In this document: piece after piece, positions 49,080 to 58,130 of the stretch
Layout: every line of letters begins with the position of its first letter
How positions within the stretch are numbered: the first letter of the stretch is position 1
From: Myxococcales bacterium
Lineage (GTDB): Bacteria; Myxococcota; UBA796; SXON01
Direction: 5' to 3'
NCBI GenBank assembly: GCA_009692585.1
Contig: SHYX01000004.1
Span: 106,829-170,828, forward strand
DNA length: 64,000 bases
Program-made: the position numbers and the translations under genes
Notes under the pieces: generated by a model
Told to the model about the DNA's origin: nothing
What the model saw: the letters and a program-made list of their open reading frames with translations, nothing else
Databases searched by the model: none

Positions 49080-50638
49080 GGCCGGACCTCGTACACGATC
49101 GCGGTCTCCACCGGTCGAGCGGACAGGCCGAAGGGCAGGGCGCCGAGCGTTTCGGCGTAGAGCCCGATCTGCGCGTCTACGTCGAGCACGCGGAGGGGGA
49201 GGCCGTCGATCGGGAAGGCCGCCAGCGGCTCCCAGGAGTCGGGCACTCGCCCGCCTGAGTTGCGCAGCACGATGACGGTTTCGCCGGAGACGGCGGCGGC
49301 GGGGGCGCCGAGGGGGCGCCAGCCTGCGGTTTCGAGGGCGGCGCGGGCGGACCATTCGGCCAGGAAACGGCCGGGGCGGGTGTCGGTGGTGCGTGCGGCG
49401 TCGACGGCCCGAAGCGCGGCGGCGTGCCCGGCGGCCGTGTACTGGGCGTCGGCGAGCGCCAGTGCAGCGGCGAGCACCCCGGCGAGCGCGCTGACCGCGA
49501 GCTGAACGCGCTTGCCGTGCAGCACCTCCTCGGCGGCCCGTGCCAGGAGAATCGCCAGTGGCGTGGCGGCGGGCAGCAGGTACCGGGCGGACGCGTAGTT
49601 GTGGAGGAAGAACACGCCGAGGAAGGTCGCGACTACCGTGCCGCCCAGGAGCAGGCCGTCGCCCCGGTCGCCCTTGCGACGGCGCAGCGGCGACGCGAGG
49701 AGGCCGCCCACCCCCCGGGAGAGCGCGGCACCGCCCAGCGCGGCGGCTGCGAGCAGGAAGAGGAGTTCGCCCAGCGCCAGACCGGGCGGGCGCGCCCAGG
49801 CCAACGCCGCGAGGCCAAGGGCGACCCCCACCGCGGCGTGCGCCGGACGCAGGTAGACGAGCCCCGCGGTGGCCGGCAGCAGCGCCGCCCGCGAGAGCGT
49901 CCCCAGCACCCTTCCGGGCAGCGGACCATGCGCGATTAGCTCGCGACTCTGCCACACCGCCAGGGGGTGCCAGGCCTGGTTCTGGGTGTAGAGCCAGCCT
50001 TCGATGGTCAGCACGACGGCAGCGGCCGGGCCGACGTAGGCGCCCACGGCGACGCGGTTTCGCCACGCGTGGAGCGCCACCACCGGGACCAACAACGCCG
50101 CCGGGTACTTGGTCTCGATCGCGGCGCCCAGGGCTACGCCGCCGAGCAGCATCCAGCGCGGTCGCGGGTCGGCGAGGCCCTCGCGGTACGCCGCCAACGC
50201 GAGCGTGCTCAGCGCCACGTAGGGCAGGTCGATCATCAGTGTGTCCTGGAGGCCCAGGACCACCGTCGTCGAGCCCAACCACGCCACGGCGGCGACCTCG
50301 GGGTGGTGCGTCGTACGCCGCATCCAGAGTGCGCTCGCCGCGGCCCACAGCGCCACCCACGGGAGGCCGGACAGCCGGGCCAGCGGGAGCGACTCGACCG
50401 GGGACCACAGCCGAGCCCACCACAAGAAGATCGGCGGGTGGGCGTAGAGCCAGCCGTCGTGCCCCTGCCAGGCTCGCGACCAGTCGTAGGGGTCGGAGAA
50501 GCGCACGATGCGGCCGAGCCAGCGATAGCTCTCTTCGTCGATGGCAAGCTCCTTGCCGAGCGCGACGAGCGCGATGGCCAGGGCGGTGCCGACCAGCCAG
50601 CGGACCCGGGGGGCGTCGGGGACGCCCTCGGTGCTCAT
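49076..50638 (-). CDS. GT39-like (ArnT/PMT-type) membrane glycosyltransferase
   Basis: A 520-aa polytopic membrane protein. The first helix (LVGTALAIALVALGKELA) is followed by the acidic loop IDEESYRWLGRIVRFSDPYD, the signature of polyprenyl-phosphate-dependent GT-C enzymes. About ten more helices precede a globular C-terminal domain (about 430-520). PPIFLWWARLW and IETKYPAALLVPVVALH are also typical of this fold. The acceptor is unknown. It is related in layout to the gene cut by the left edge of the window. Confidence 0.8.
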   Translation of the reverse strand: MSTEGVPDAPRVRWLVGTALAIALVALGKELAIDEESYRWLGRIVRFSDPYDWSRAWQGHDGWLYAHPPIFLWWARLWSPVESLPLARLSGLPWVALWAAASALWMRRTTHHPEVAAVAWLGSTTVVLGLQDTLMIDLPYVALSTLALAAYREGLADPRPRWMLLGGVALGAAIETKYPAALLVPVVALHAWRNRVAVGAYVGPAAAVVLTIEGWLYTQNQAWHPLAVWQSRELIAHGPLPGRVLGTLSRAALLPATAGLVYLRPAHAAVGVALGLAALAWARPPGLALGELLFLLAAAALGGAALSRGVGGLLASPLRRRKGDRGDGLLLGGTVVATFLGVFFLHNYASARYLLPAATPLAILLARAAEEVLHGKRVQLAVSALAGVLAAALALADAQYTAAGHAAALRAVDAARTTDTRPGRFLAEWSARAALETAGWRPLGAPAAAVSGETVIVLRNSGGRVPDSWEPLAAFPIDGLPLRVLDVDAQIGLYAETLGALPFGLSARPVETAIVYEVRP

Positions 50639-50668
50639 CGGGGCCTCGTCAGCCGGGGACCGTCGTGA

Positions 50669-50794
50669 GTGGGACGGCGCCTCGCGATCGAGCGGTGGCG
50701 CGCCGCGCGGGGGAACATCGAGCGGGTCTATCCGATGGGGGCGGCGCGTGGCGTGGCGCGGATGCAGCGCATGCAGGAGGCGATGCGGTGGTGA
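50669..50794 (+). CDS. Small basic ORF (41 aa)
   Basis: The frame opens at GTG 50669 right after a TGA and ends at TGA 50792-50794. It is rich in Arg and Met (GRRLAIERWRAARGNIERVY, RGVARMQRMQEAMRW). Nearly every third position is G or C, as in real genes here. Its stop overlaps the GTG start of the next gene (GTGA). AGGAGG at 50775-50780 could serve that start. Not a recognised family; it may be a leader peptide or a small real gene. Confidence 0.45.
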   Translation: MGRRLAIERWRAARGNIERVYPMGAARGVARMQRMQEAMRW

Positions 50795-51447
50795 GCGTGA
50801 CCCTGTGGCGTTTGCGGTGGTGGGTACTGGCGATCGGGCTGCTCGTGGCCGGTCTGGCCAGCGCGCTCCGGGTTGTCTTCCGGCAGAACATCGCCCCGGA
50901 CGTGGTGGACGAGGTGCGATTGCTCGGGGGGCACGGTTTTCCGATTGTGGCCCTCCTCCTTTCGGTGAGCCTGTTCGGTGGCGTCGCCGTGTTCTATCGC
51001 AACCGGTGGCTGCGCGGTCGGGGACTGCCGACCTCGCCCTTTCGCGTGCAGGACCTCCTGATCTCGTTCGGTTTGGGGCTGCCGCTGGCGGCTGCACTCT
51101 GGATGAACATCGAGCGAAACATCCTACTGCCGGCAACGCTGGCGCAACGCACCTGCGGAACTTGGATCCCGTGGCTGACCCTGCTGGGCGCGGTGGGCGT
51201 CTCCGCCTTCCTCGCCGTCTACTACCGCGACCTCTGGTTGCGCGATCGGGCGCGGAGGACGACGACCCCGCCCCCAGGAACGTGGCGACGGTCAGTCACG
51301 CCGCCACCCCCGTCACCCCATCCTGACAAACCTGGCGAATTGGCCGTAGCCCTCGTGCAAGAGCGCGATGCTGGCGTATTCGTCGGCCTGATGAGCCTGC
51401 GCGGCGACACCCGGCCCGAGGTTGACGGCGTCGATGCCGGCGCGTGA
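50791..51447 (+). CDS. Membrane protein of unknown function
   Basis: About 218 aa from GTG 50791 (GTG 50788 is also possible, with AGGAGG 7 bp before it). Four hydrophobic segments are seen (WWVLAIGLLVAGLASALRV, PIVALLLSVSLFGGVAVFY, DLLISFGLGLPLAAALWM, PWLTLLGAVGVSAFLAVYY). The first half and second half share a pattern of FY-N/D-WLR after a helix (FYRNRWLRGR, YYRDLWLRDR), suggesting an internal duplication. The last 45 residues run antisense over the end of dapE. Family not recognised. Confidence 0.6.
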   Translation: MSVTLWRLRWWVLAIGLLVAGLASALRVVFRQNIAPDVVDEVRLLGGHGFPIVALLLSVSLFGGVAVFYRNRWLRGRGLPTSPFRVQDLLISFGLGLPLAAALWMNIERNILLPATLAQRTCGTWIPWLTLLGAVGVSAFLAVYYRDLWLRDRARRTTTPPPGTWRRSVTPPPPSPHPDKPGELAVALVQERDAGVFVGLMSLRGDTRPEVDGVDAGA

Positions 51448-52392
51448 CAGCCTGGCCACGTCGGTCCACGCTTGCTTGGCGGTGACTTTGTTGCTGTTGC
51501 AGGCCAGGAACTCGCGGAGAATCGTGTTGTCGAGGACCACGCGACCGCTGGGCGCGACCTCGTGGAGCTCGATCTGTGGCGGCCTGTCGGGGCTGGCTTC
51601 GGCACAGAAACGGCGCACCTCCGCGATCGCGCTGTCGTCGGTGCGGCCGGGGGCAAAGCGATAGTTGAGGTTCAGCGTGAAGCGGTCGGGGATGACGTTC
51701 CGGGTGGCGCCACCCGCGGCGAGGGTGGCGCTGAGCACCTCGCGGAACAGGTGGCCGTCGCAGTCGACGTCGTGCGGCACGCGGGCGGCGAGGGCAGCGA
51801 GCAGCGGCGCCGCCTGGTGGATCGCGTTGTCACCCTGCCAGGGCCGGGCGGAGTGGGCGGCGCGGCCGACAAAGGTGACGGTGGCGTGCAACGTGCCCAA
51901 GCAGCCGACCTGGACGACGTTGTCGCTCGGCTCCAGGCAGAACGCGAGCGCTGCCTCGTGCAGCCAGGCGACCTCGTCCAGCACCGGGCCGAGGCCGCTC
52001 TTGGCCCAGGGGCCCTCTTCCTTGTCGTAGAAGACGAAGCCGACGTCGTAGGGGGACCGGGCGCCGTCGCCCATGGCCAGGGCCAGCTCCATCATCACCG
52101 CCACGCCCACTTTCATGTCGCTGGCGCCGAGGCCGTAGAGGCGGTCGCCTTCGATGCGAACGGCGCCATCGGTGGCCTTGGGGGGGACGGTGTCGAGGTG
52201 GCCGACAAGGAGCACGAGCGGACGGCCTCGCGACGGGGTGCGCGCGAGGACGGTCTGGCCATGACGCTCGATCGCGAGCGGCGTCGGCCGCAGCGCGGCT
52301 TCGACATAGTCGGCGCAGGCGGCTTCGTTTCCGGTGACGCTCGGAATGCTGCAGAGGTCCAGCGTGCGCTGCACCAGCGCGTCGGGGTTCAT
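51313..52392 (-). CDS. dapE: Succinyl-diaminopimelate desuccinylase (M20 family)
   Basis: A 359-aa M20 metallopeptidase. Metal-binding HLDTVPP with Asp after it, GLGASDMKVGVAVMMELAL, DKEEGPWAKSG (catalytic Glu and metal Glu) and VGRAAHSARPWQGDNAIH (dimerisation domain) are all present. It removes succinate from N-succinyl-L,L-diaminopimelate in lysine and peptidoglycan precursor synthesis. The ATG overlaps the dapD stop (ATGA), and the pairing with dapD supports this function over other M20 peptidases. Confidence 0.93.
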   Translation of the reverse strand: MNPDALVQRTLDLCSIPSVTGNEAACADYVEAALRPTPLAIERHGQTVLARTPSRGRPLVLLVGHLDTVPPKATDGAVRIEGDRLYGLGASDMKVGVAVMMELALAMGDGARSPYDVGFVFYDKEEGPWAKSGLGPVLDEVAWLHEAALAFCLEPSDNVVQVGCLGTLHATVTFVGRAAHSARPWQGDNAIHQAAPLLAALAARVPHDVDCDGHLFREVLSATLAAGGATRNVIPDRFTLNLNYRFAPGRTDDSAIAEVRRFCAEASPDRPPQIELHEVAPSGRVVLDNTILREFLACNSNKVTAKQAWTDVARLSRAGIDAVNLGPGVAAQAHQADEYASIALLHEGYGQFARFVRMG

Positions 52393-53180
52393 ACGGACAC
52401 GCCGAAGTCTCGAAGCGCCGCGTTGAGCGAGACCTTTTTGTCGGTGCTGGCCTGCCGCGTGCCGATGATCAGCGCGCACGGCATGCCGTACTCGCCGGCC
52501 GGAAACCGCTTGTTCCGCACGCCGGGCACGACCACGCTGCGCGCTGGAACCCGGCCGACATGCCGCACTTCGGCCGACCCGGTGACGTCGAGGATCGGCG
52601 TGCTGGCGGTGAGCACCACGTTGGCGCCGAGCACCGCCTCTTCTTCGACGATCACCCCCTCGACCACGATGCATCGGCTGCCGACGAAGGCACCGTCTTC
52701 GATGATGACCGGCCGCGCGCCCGCGGGCTCCAGCACCCCGCCGATGCCGACGCCGCCTGACAGATGGACGTTCCGCCCGATCTGCGCGCAGCTCCCCACC
52801 GTCGCCCAGGTGTCCACCATCGTGCCGGCCCCGACCCACGCGCCGATGTTCACGTAGCTGGGCATCACGATGGCGCCGCGCTCCACGAACGCGCCATAGC
52901 GGATGACCCCTGGCGGCACGACCCGCACTCCGGCGGCGGCGAGCCCCTTCTTCAGCGGGATCTTGTCGTGGAACTCGAAAGGGCCGACCTCGAGGACCTC
53001 CATGCTGCACAGGCGGAAGAACGCCAGGATCGCTTCTTTGATCCAGGCGTGGACGATCCACTCGCCGTCCAATTTCTCGGCGACGCGAAGCGCGCCGCGG
53101 TCCAAGCGTGCGACCACCTCGCGGATGGCGTCGGGGTCCTGGGCGGCGACGCGTACGGGCAGGTCGGTCATCGGCGGCAT
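52389..53180 (-). CDS. dapD: Tetrahydrodipicolinate N-succinyltransferase
   Basis: A 263-aa enzyme with a left-handed beta-helix of hexapeptide repeats (VERGAIVMPSYVNIGAWVGA, GTMVDTWATVGSCAQIG). FHDKIPLKKG and GVRVVPPGVIRYGAFV are typical of DapD. It transfers succinyl from succinyl-CoA to tetrahydrodipicolinate. M4 (53171) may be the true start. It is upstream of dapE in a two-gene operon, and divergent from the nucleotidyltransferase gene at 53213. Confidence 0.95.
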   Translation of the reverse strand: MPPMTDLPVRVAAQDPDAIREVVARLDRGALRVAEKLDGEWIVHAWIKEAILAFFRLCSMEVLEVGPFEFHDKIPLKKGLAAAGVRVVPPGVIRYGAFVERGAIVMPSYVNIGAWVGAGTMVDTWATVGSCAQIGRNVHLSGGVGIGGVLEPAGARPVIIEDGAFVGSRCIVVEGVIVEEEAVLGANVVLTASTPILDVTGSAEVRHVGRVPARSVVVPGVRNKRFPAGEYGMPCALIIGTRQASTDKKVSLNAALRDFGVSV

Positions 53181-53212
53181 CTATCCGAGCGGTGCGGCGG
53201 ATAGCTTCCGAT

Positions 53213-53872
53213 ATGGCCGCGACTGCCTTCCTCCTCGCCGCCGGGCTCGGCACCCGGCTGCGGCCGCTGACCCTCGCCCGGCCGAAGCCACTGTTGCCGG
53301 TACGCGGCCGGCCGATGCTCGACCACGTGCTCGACCACGTGCGTGCGCACGGGCACGACGAGGTGGTGGTCAACGCCTTCTGGCTGGCCGACCAGCTGGT
53401 GGAGTGGGCCCGCGGAAAGACAGGCGTTACCGTGGTCGTGGAGGCGCCGGCCATCCTGGGGACCGGCGGCGGTCTGCAACACGCGCGCCACCTGCTGGCA
53501 GAGCGTTTCTGCGTCGTCAACGGCGACATCCTCAGCGACGTCGATCTGACCGCGCTGTGGAACGAACCCGCGCCAGCGGTGATGTCGGTGCGGCGACAAA
53601 GCCAGCCGATTCACACCGGGCTCTCGCTCGTGGACGGTGTGGTGCGCGGCGTGGACCGCGTCGTGGGTGTCGGCGACCCGGCGTTCCACTTCACGGGGGT
53701 GCACGTGCTGGATCGGGCGGTCCTCGATCTGGTCCCGCCGGTGGGAGAAAGCTGCATCGTGCGCACGGCCTACAAGGCCCTCATCCCCGAGGGGAAGGTG
53801 CGCGGCCTGGTGCACGAGGGTGCATGGACCGACATCGGCACCCTCGCCGAGTACGAGGCGGTGCGTGGGTGA
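53213..53872 (+). CDS. Sugar-phosphate nucleotidyltransferase (MurU/RmlA-like)
   Basis: A 219-aa protein. The NTP-binding loop is FLLAAGLGTRLRPLTLARPK (6-25), followed by VNGDILSDVDL (metal-binding Asp) and EGAWTDIGTLAEYEAV at the C-terminus. The short length and final IGT segment fit N-acetylmuramate-1-phosphate uridylyltransferase MurU or mannose-1-phosphate guanylyltransferase-like proteins. With nagZ at 17.5 kb, MurU would belong to peptidoglycan recycling, but this is only an inference. It overlaps the next gene by GTGA. Confidence 0.87.
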   Translation: MAATAFLLAAGLGTRLRPLTLARPKPLLPVRGRPMLDHVLDHVRAHGHDEVVVNAFWLADQLVEWARGKTGVTVVVEAPAILGTGGGLQHARHLLAERFCVVNGDILSDVDLTALWNEPAPAVMSVRRQSQPIHTGLSLVDGVVRGVDRVVGVGDPAFHFTGVHVLDRAVLDLVPPVGESCIVRTAYKALIPEGKVRGLVHEGAWTDIGTLAEYEAVRG

Positions 53873-54462
53873 CCGCGCTGTACTTCGTGTTGCAAGCGGT
53901 GTTCTGGGCGCCGTTCCTGGTTCGGGGCCGGCTGGACCACGTCGCCGGGAGCCACCGCGACGGTGCCACGGCCCATGCCGCCCCCCGGGCGTCGATGCTG
54001 GTGTGGGCCCACGGCGGTGCCTTCGCGCTGTTGTACGGAGGCGCGGGGTGGTCCCTGTGGTCCGGCGGCGACGCCGTGCTGCCGCTCCCGGTGCGCCTGC
54101 TCGCGGTCCCGATCATGCTCGCGAGCACCTGGGCGATGATCCGGGTCATGCTCGTGTTCCGCTCCTGGCGGCTCCGCGCCGTGCTGACCGAGGCGCACGA
54201 GCTGTGTACGGAGGGGCCGTTCTCGGTGGTGCGGCACCCGATCTACACCGGGTTGATGGCGGTGGGCGTCGCCACGCTGCTGGTGGCGCCGAACGTCCTG
54301 ACCGCCGCGGGCTTTCTGCTCAACGTCCTGGTCGGCGACCTGCGGGCGCGGACGGAGGAACGACTGCTGCTCGCGGCCTTCGGCGAGCGCTACGCGGCGT
54401 ACATGGCGAGGACCAGGCGGTTTGTGCCGCGGCTTGATCCTCAGTGGCGACGTGGTCGCTGA
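53869..54462 (+). CDS. Isoprenylcysteine carboxyl methyltransferase-like membrane protein
   Basis: A 197-aa membrane protein from GTG 53869. Hydrophobic segments include YFVLQAVFWAPFLV and LAVPIMLASTWAMIRVMLVF. The C-terminal SAM-binding signature is FSVVRHPIYTGLMAVGVAT (Arg-His-Pro-x-Tyr) with AFGERYAAYMARTRRFVP near the end. These belong to the ICMT/PEMT/NnrU-like group that methylates lipids or small molecules at the membrane. The substrate cannot be read. Its GTG overlaps the nucleotidyltransferase stop. Confidence 0.85.
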   Translation: MTALYFVLQAVFWAPFLVRGRLDHVAGSHRDGATAHAAPRASMLVWAHGGAFALLYGGAGWSLWSGGDAVLPLPVRLLAVPIMLASTWAMIRVMLVFRSWRLRAVLTEAHELCTEGPFSVVRHPIYTGLMAVGVATLLVAPNVLTAAGFLLNVLVGDLRARTEERLLLAAFGERYAAYMARTRRFVPRLDPQWRRGR

Positions 54463-54579
54463 CGGGCGCGAGGGGTGTTCTTGGAGCACGCCCGACAGGT
54501 TCCGCCAGTGGCCGTCCATTCGCCGCTGCTTCCCCGTTCGCGCGGCTCAGGCGCCGGGCGCTGGGGTCACTCCAACAGA

Positions 54580-56407
54580 ATGGAACTTGCCAGCCGCGGG
54601 TGCGGCATCGTAGCGTCCGCTCGTTGCCTGAGGCTCCCGAAGGAACAGACGTGTCCGGCGTGCGGCCGCCGACTGAGCGCTGGCGCCGTTTGTCTGTGCG
54701 GACAGCCCGTCGCCGAGGAGGTCGAGCTGAGCCTCGACGAGGACGAGGCGTCGGCCGCGTTGGACCCCCTGGCGCGGGGAACGGGCGTCGCCTCCACGGC
54801 TCCGACTGCGGTCGCAGCCGCCGCGCCGCCGACGTCCTCGCCTCCTGCCGCTGGCCCCCGACGGCGCCTCCCCCGCGCGAGCATGTGGTCCGTATCTGCA
54901 GCCATGATCGCCCTGTTCCTGCTGCTCTGTACCGGCGTGGTCGGGTACTCCGCCTATCAGCGCTACTGGAATACGCGCGGACCGCGCGCTTCGCGCCCTC
55001 GTCGAGGCTGCCGGACAGGCCGACATGCCCGAGGCGCGCCGCTACGTCGACCCGGCGCTGTGGCCGGAGGCAGCGGTGTTTCCCGATCCCACGCTTCTCC
55101 GGGCCCTTTCCCATTTCGATGGGCTGGTGCATATCCCCTGGACCACGCACACCGATGAGGCGGCCGCGTCGCAATGGTCCGAGCCCGCGGCGGTGCCGGA
55201 GCTCGCGGCGGAGGCCGGGGTGTGGCTGGAAAGGCGGGATGGCCGATGGCTCCTTGTGCGGTACGCCGCCGGGTGGGGCAGCGAGGTGACGGGGCCGGCC
55301 GAGCTGCTCCGGGACATGCGCGAAGCGGCCCGCGATCGGGACGGGACCGCGTTTCTCGCGAGCGTGAAGGCGGGAGAACGAACCTGCAAAGATCGCGAGT
55401 GCCGCAGCATCGCTGAAGCGGTCAGCAAGGGAGAGGCCCCGGCGATGGTGGACGTCATCGATATGCCCGAAGTGAAGCCGGGCTCGCTGCAGGTGACGGA
55501 GGACGACGGGGAGGTGGTCGTGCGGTGGCTGCGCGAAACCCGCTTCCTGGGCCAGGAGGGGGTGACCGAGCTCCGGTTCGCCAAGGAGGATGGTCGCTGG
55601 GTGGTGACCACCGCCGACGGCTCGAACTTCGCGGACATCGACGAGGAGATGGACACGTGGACGGAAAACCACGGGGAGATGCTCTGGCGCGCCGAAGTGG
55701 CGGCGTATGTGGAGGTGAGGTCGCTCACCCCGTTCTGCGAGGAGTGGTATTGGGGGACGTGCCTCACCAAGGTGCTGCCGACCGAGGTGCGGAACGTCGG
55801 CACGCAGTCCGTCAAGTCGGTCAAGGTGAGCAAGGTGCGCGCGCGTCGGTACATGGGCCAGACGTCGCAGACGCTGTGGGGCATCGGGCGTAATCTCCAG
55901 CCGGGGAAGGCATCCTCCAACCCGAGCTCGGCCTCCCCTCCGGTCAGGAGGTTGCGCACGGGGGACGTCAGCGAGACGTGGGAGTTCTACCGGGTCGAGT
56001 GGATCGAATTCGAGGACGGCGAGCGCCTGTCATACAGCGCGCGAGACTACCGCGAGGCCGCAAGCGGTACGCTCGTGTTCTCCGATGTGCGGGCTGCTCG
56101 CGAGCGGGGCGGCCTGTCGACGGATGGCTACCGCGGTCTGGTGAGGGAGCGAACCGAGGCGGGGTACCCCGACACGCCAGCGAACCCGCCCGTCGAGGGA
56201 GAGGGCGACGCCGGCATGGTCGCCGCGCCATTGGCGGATGCCGCCTCGTCTGGTGCCCGCGGCGTACCCCTGCGTGCGGCCGATGCCGCAGCCCGCGCCA
56301 CCGCCCTCGCGAATTGCGCCGCGTTGCGCCTGCGTCGGCCGCGCCGTGGCCGGAGCGCGCAACGACGGGCTCAGCGCTTCGGGCGCCGCCAGCGGAAGTC
56401 GCAGTGA
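54580..56407 (+). pseudogene. Zinc-ribbon membrane-anchored protein interrupted by a frameshift
   Basis: The first frame (from ATG 54580) encodes a Cys-rich start (QTCPACGRRLSAGAVCLC), an acidic/Pro linker and a membrane helix (WSVSAAMIALFLLLCTGVVG). Near 54975 the good coding pattern moves to another frame (DRALRALVEAAGQADMPEAR), which continues as a roughly 460-residue extracytoplasmic domain to 56407, with ATG 55025 as its first own start. Neither half makes sense alone, so a single-base shift has split one gene. A sequencing or assembly error is also possible. The last 60 residues are Arg/Ala-rich and may reflect a second shift. Confidence 0.6.
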
Positions 56408-56443
56408 CGCGCCCCCGGGGGGGGGCGGTCCCAGTCTGGCGAC

Positions 56444-56962
56444 TCAGTCGCCGTCTTTTTCGCCGTCGCCGTCACGGCCGTCGCGCTGGTCTTTGCGCCG
56501 CTCACGCCGATTTTCCTTGGCCGCGTCGCGCATGCTGTCGAGCTGCGTCCACTGCTCGGCGGTGAGCGTCTTGCGGATGCCCAGCATCAACTTCAGGTCG
56601 TTGCGACGCACCTCGATCTCGGCGCTCCCGGCGGCGTCGAATGCCTTGAGCGCGGCTTTTTCGTCCACGGTGGGGGCCATCATCACCCTCTCCATATCGA
56701 GGCGGGCCTTGTCGGACTTGGCCTTCAGATCGATGCCAGCGGTCTTGTTGTCGAAATACAGCTTTTCGATCGCCGCCTTCTGCTCGGCGCTGATGCCCAG
56801 CCGTTCGGAGAGCTTCGAGAAGTTCTTCATGAGGTTTTCGCCGCGGTCGTCGCCGTGCCGGCCGCCGCCGGAGTTGTCTCCGAGGTCAGGTGCGCCGGGT
56901 GGATGCGGCTCGAACGGGCTGGCGATGGCGGTGGAGAGGCACAGGAAAAGGATGGTGAGCAT
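56444..56962 (-). CDS. LTXXQ-motif (Spy/CpxP/ZraP-like) periplasmic protein
   Basis: A 172-aa protein with a signal peptide (MLTILFLCLSTAIASP). The mature part is helical and charged, with LTAEQWTQLDSM matching the LTxxQ motif and a similar earlier helix (GISAEQKAAIEKLYF). Such proteins are periplasmic chaperones or metal-stress sensors. Its ATG overlaps the stop region of the anti-sigma gene, so it is the third gene of the ECF sigma operon and a likely part of its signalling (CnrX/CpxP-like). Confidence 0.78.
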   Translation of the reverse strand: MLTILFLCLSTAIASPFEPHPPGAPDLGDNSGGGRHGDDRGENLMKNFSKLSERLGISAEQKAAIEKLYFDNKTAGIDLKAKSDKARLDMERVMMAPTVDEKAALKAFDAAGSAEIEVRRNDLKLMLGIRKTLTAEQWTQLDSMRDAAKENRRERRKDQRDGRDGDGEKDGD

Positions 56963-57486
56963 CAGAGGTCTCCTAGGGTGATGAGCGGTTCGGGATCGGT
57001 GTCGTAGGGGTCGAGCAGGCGGAGGATGTCCGCGTCCGGGAGGGCGTCGGCGGGGGCCTCCAAGCGGTCGAGTGAGACCAAGGCCAGCAGGAGGGCTTCG
57101 TCCGCCTCGCTTTGGGGGACGGCGGCGGCGATGACGTCGTCGGCGACGAGCGCCGGACCGGTGTCGGCGCTGGCGGCCACCAGCGGCGCGGGTGGCGGCG
57201 GTGGGGACGCCACGGGCGTCCAGGCGATTGGCAGACCGAGCCCGACCAGCAGCACCGCCGCCGTGGCGACGCCGACTTCGCGGAGCCGCTGGCCACGGAC
57301 TCCGCGCTGCAGCGCCGTCATCGAGGGCACCGGCAGCGCGTCGCGCTCGGGCAGCCGCCGCGCCTCCCACGCGCCGAGCGTGGCGACCACGCGGGCGCAG
57401 GCCGCACAATCGGCAAGGTGGGCGTCGTCTACCAGAGACAACGGACGCCCGTCTACGAGCGCGCTCTGGACGGATTCACAGCGCAT
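56962..57486 (-). CDS. Membrane-anchored zinc-binding anti-sigma factor
   Basis: A 174-aa protein. HLADCAACARV near residue 25 is the His-x3-Cys-x2-Cys of zinc-binding anti-sigma (ZAS) domains. A membrane helix follows (VGVATAAVLLVGLGLPIAW), then an acidic periplasmic part. It should hold the adjacent ECF sigma factor inactive until a periplasmic signal arrives. The start at 57486 overlaps the sigma gene by 11 bp. Confidence 0.8.
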   Translation of the reverse strand: MRCESVQSALVDGRPLSLVDDAHLADCAACARVVATLGAWEARRLPERDALPVPSMTALQRGVRGQRLREVGVATAAVLLVGLGLPIAWTPVASPPPPPAPLVAASADTGPALVADDVIAAAVPQSEADEALLLALVSLDRLEAPADALPDADILRLLDPYDTDPEPLITLGDL

Positions 57487-58009
57487 GGTCGACTCCGAGG
57501 GCGTGGCGGATGCGGGCGAGCGCGCGGTGGAGGTGGGTCTTGACGGTTTCGGGGCTGAGCTCCATCGCGGCGGCGACCTCGGCGACGGTCCAGTCTTCGT
57601 CGAAGCGCAGCGTGAACGCCACGCGCTGCCGACCGGGTAAGGTCGCGACGACCTGGCGGACGCGGGCCGCGTCGAGCGCGACGTCCCCGGAGGGCCCGGT
57701 GGCGGCGAGGTCGGGGACCCGCTCGCCGAGCGGGAACCAACGGCGGAGGGCACGCCAGCGGAGGCTGCGGAGGCTCTCGCGGACGACGATGGCGCGCAGC
57801 CAGGCGGCGGCGGGACCCTCGCCGCGGAAGGCGTCGCGATTGCGCCACGCACGAAGCCACGCGGCCTGCACCGCGTCGGCGGCGTCACACTCGTCGCCGA
57901 CCAGGCGTCGCGCCAGGTTGAAGGCGCGCCCGGCCTCGGCCTGGATCGCGCTCACCAGCTCGTCGTCGAGTTCGGCGCGGGTGCGGGGAAGGGGGGTGAC
58001 CATCACCAT
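57476..58009 (-). CDS. ECF-type RNA polymerase sigma factor
   Basis: A 177-aa ECF sigma factor. Region 2 is in AGRAFNLARRLVGDECDAAD and AVQAAWLRAWRNRDAFRGEG, and region 4 has the HTH TVAEVAAAMELSPETVKTHL. The start is at ATG 58009 or 58003; upstream in-frame sequence is not sigma-like. It heads a three-gene operon with its anti-sigma factor and an LTXXQ protein and probably controls an envelope-stress response. Confidence 0.92.
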   Translation of the reverse strand: MVMVTPLPRTRAELDDELVSAIQAEAGRAFNLARRLVGDECDAADAVQAAWLRAWRNRDAFRGEGPAAAWLRAIVVRESLRSLRWRALRRWFPLGERVPDLAATGPSGDVALDAARVRQVVATLPGRQRVAFTLRFDEDWTVAEVAAAMELSPETVKTHLHRALARIRHALGVDHAL

Positions 58010-58130
58010 CGCCCTGTATGACCCCGCACCCTGCCGCCGTGGGGGACAGCCTTTTTCGGGGAGCCCACGCCACTCGGGGCTCTCGTGCGCCGGCACGCCC
58101 GATCCGAATCCGGTGGGTGAGCTTCCGCCC

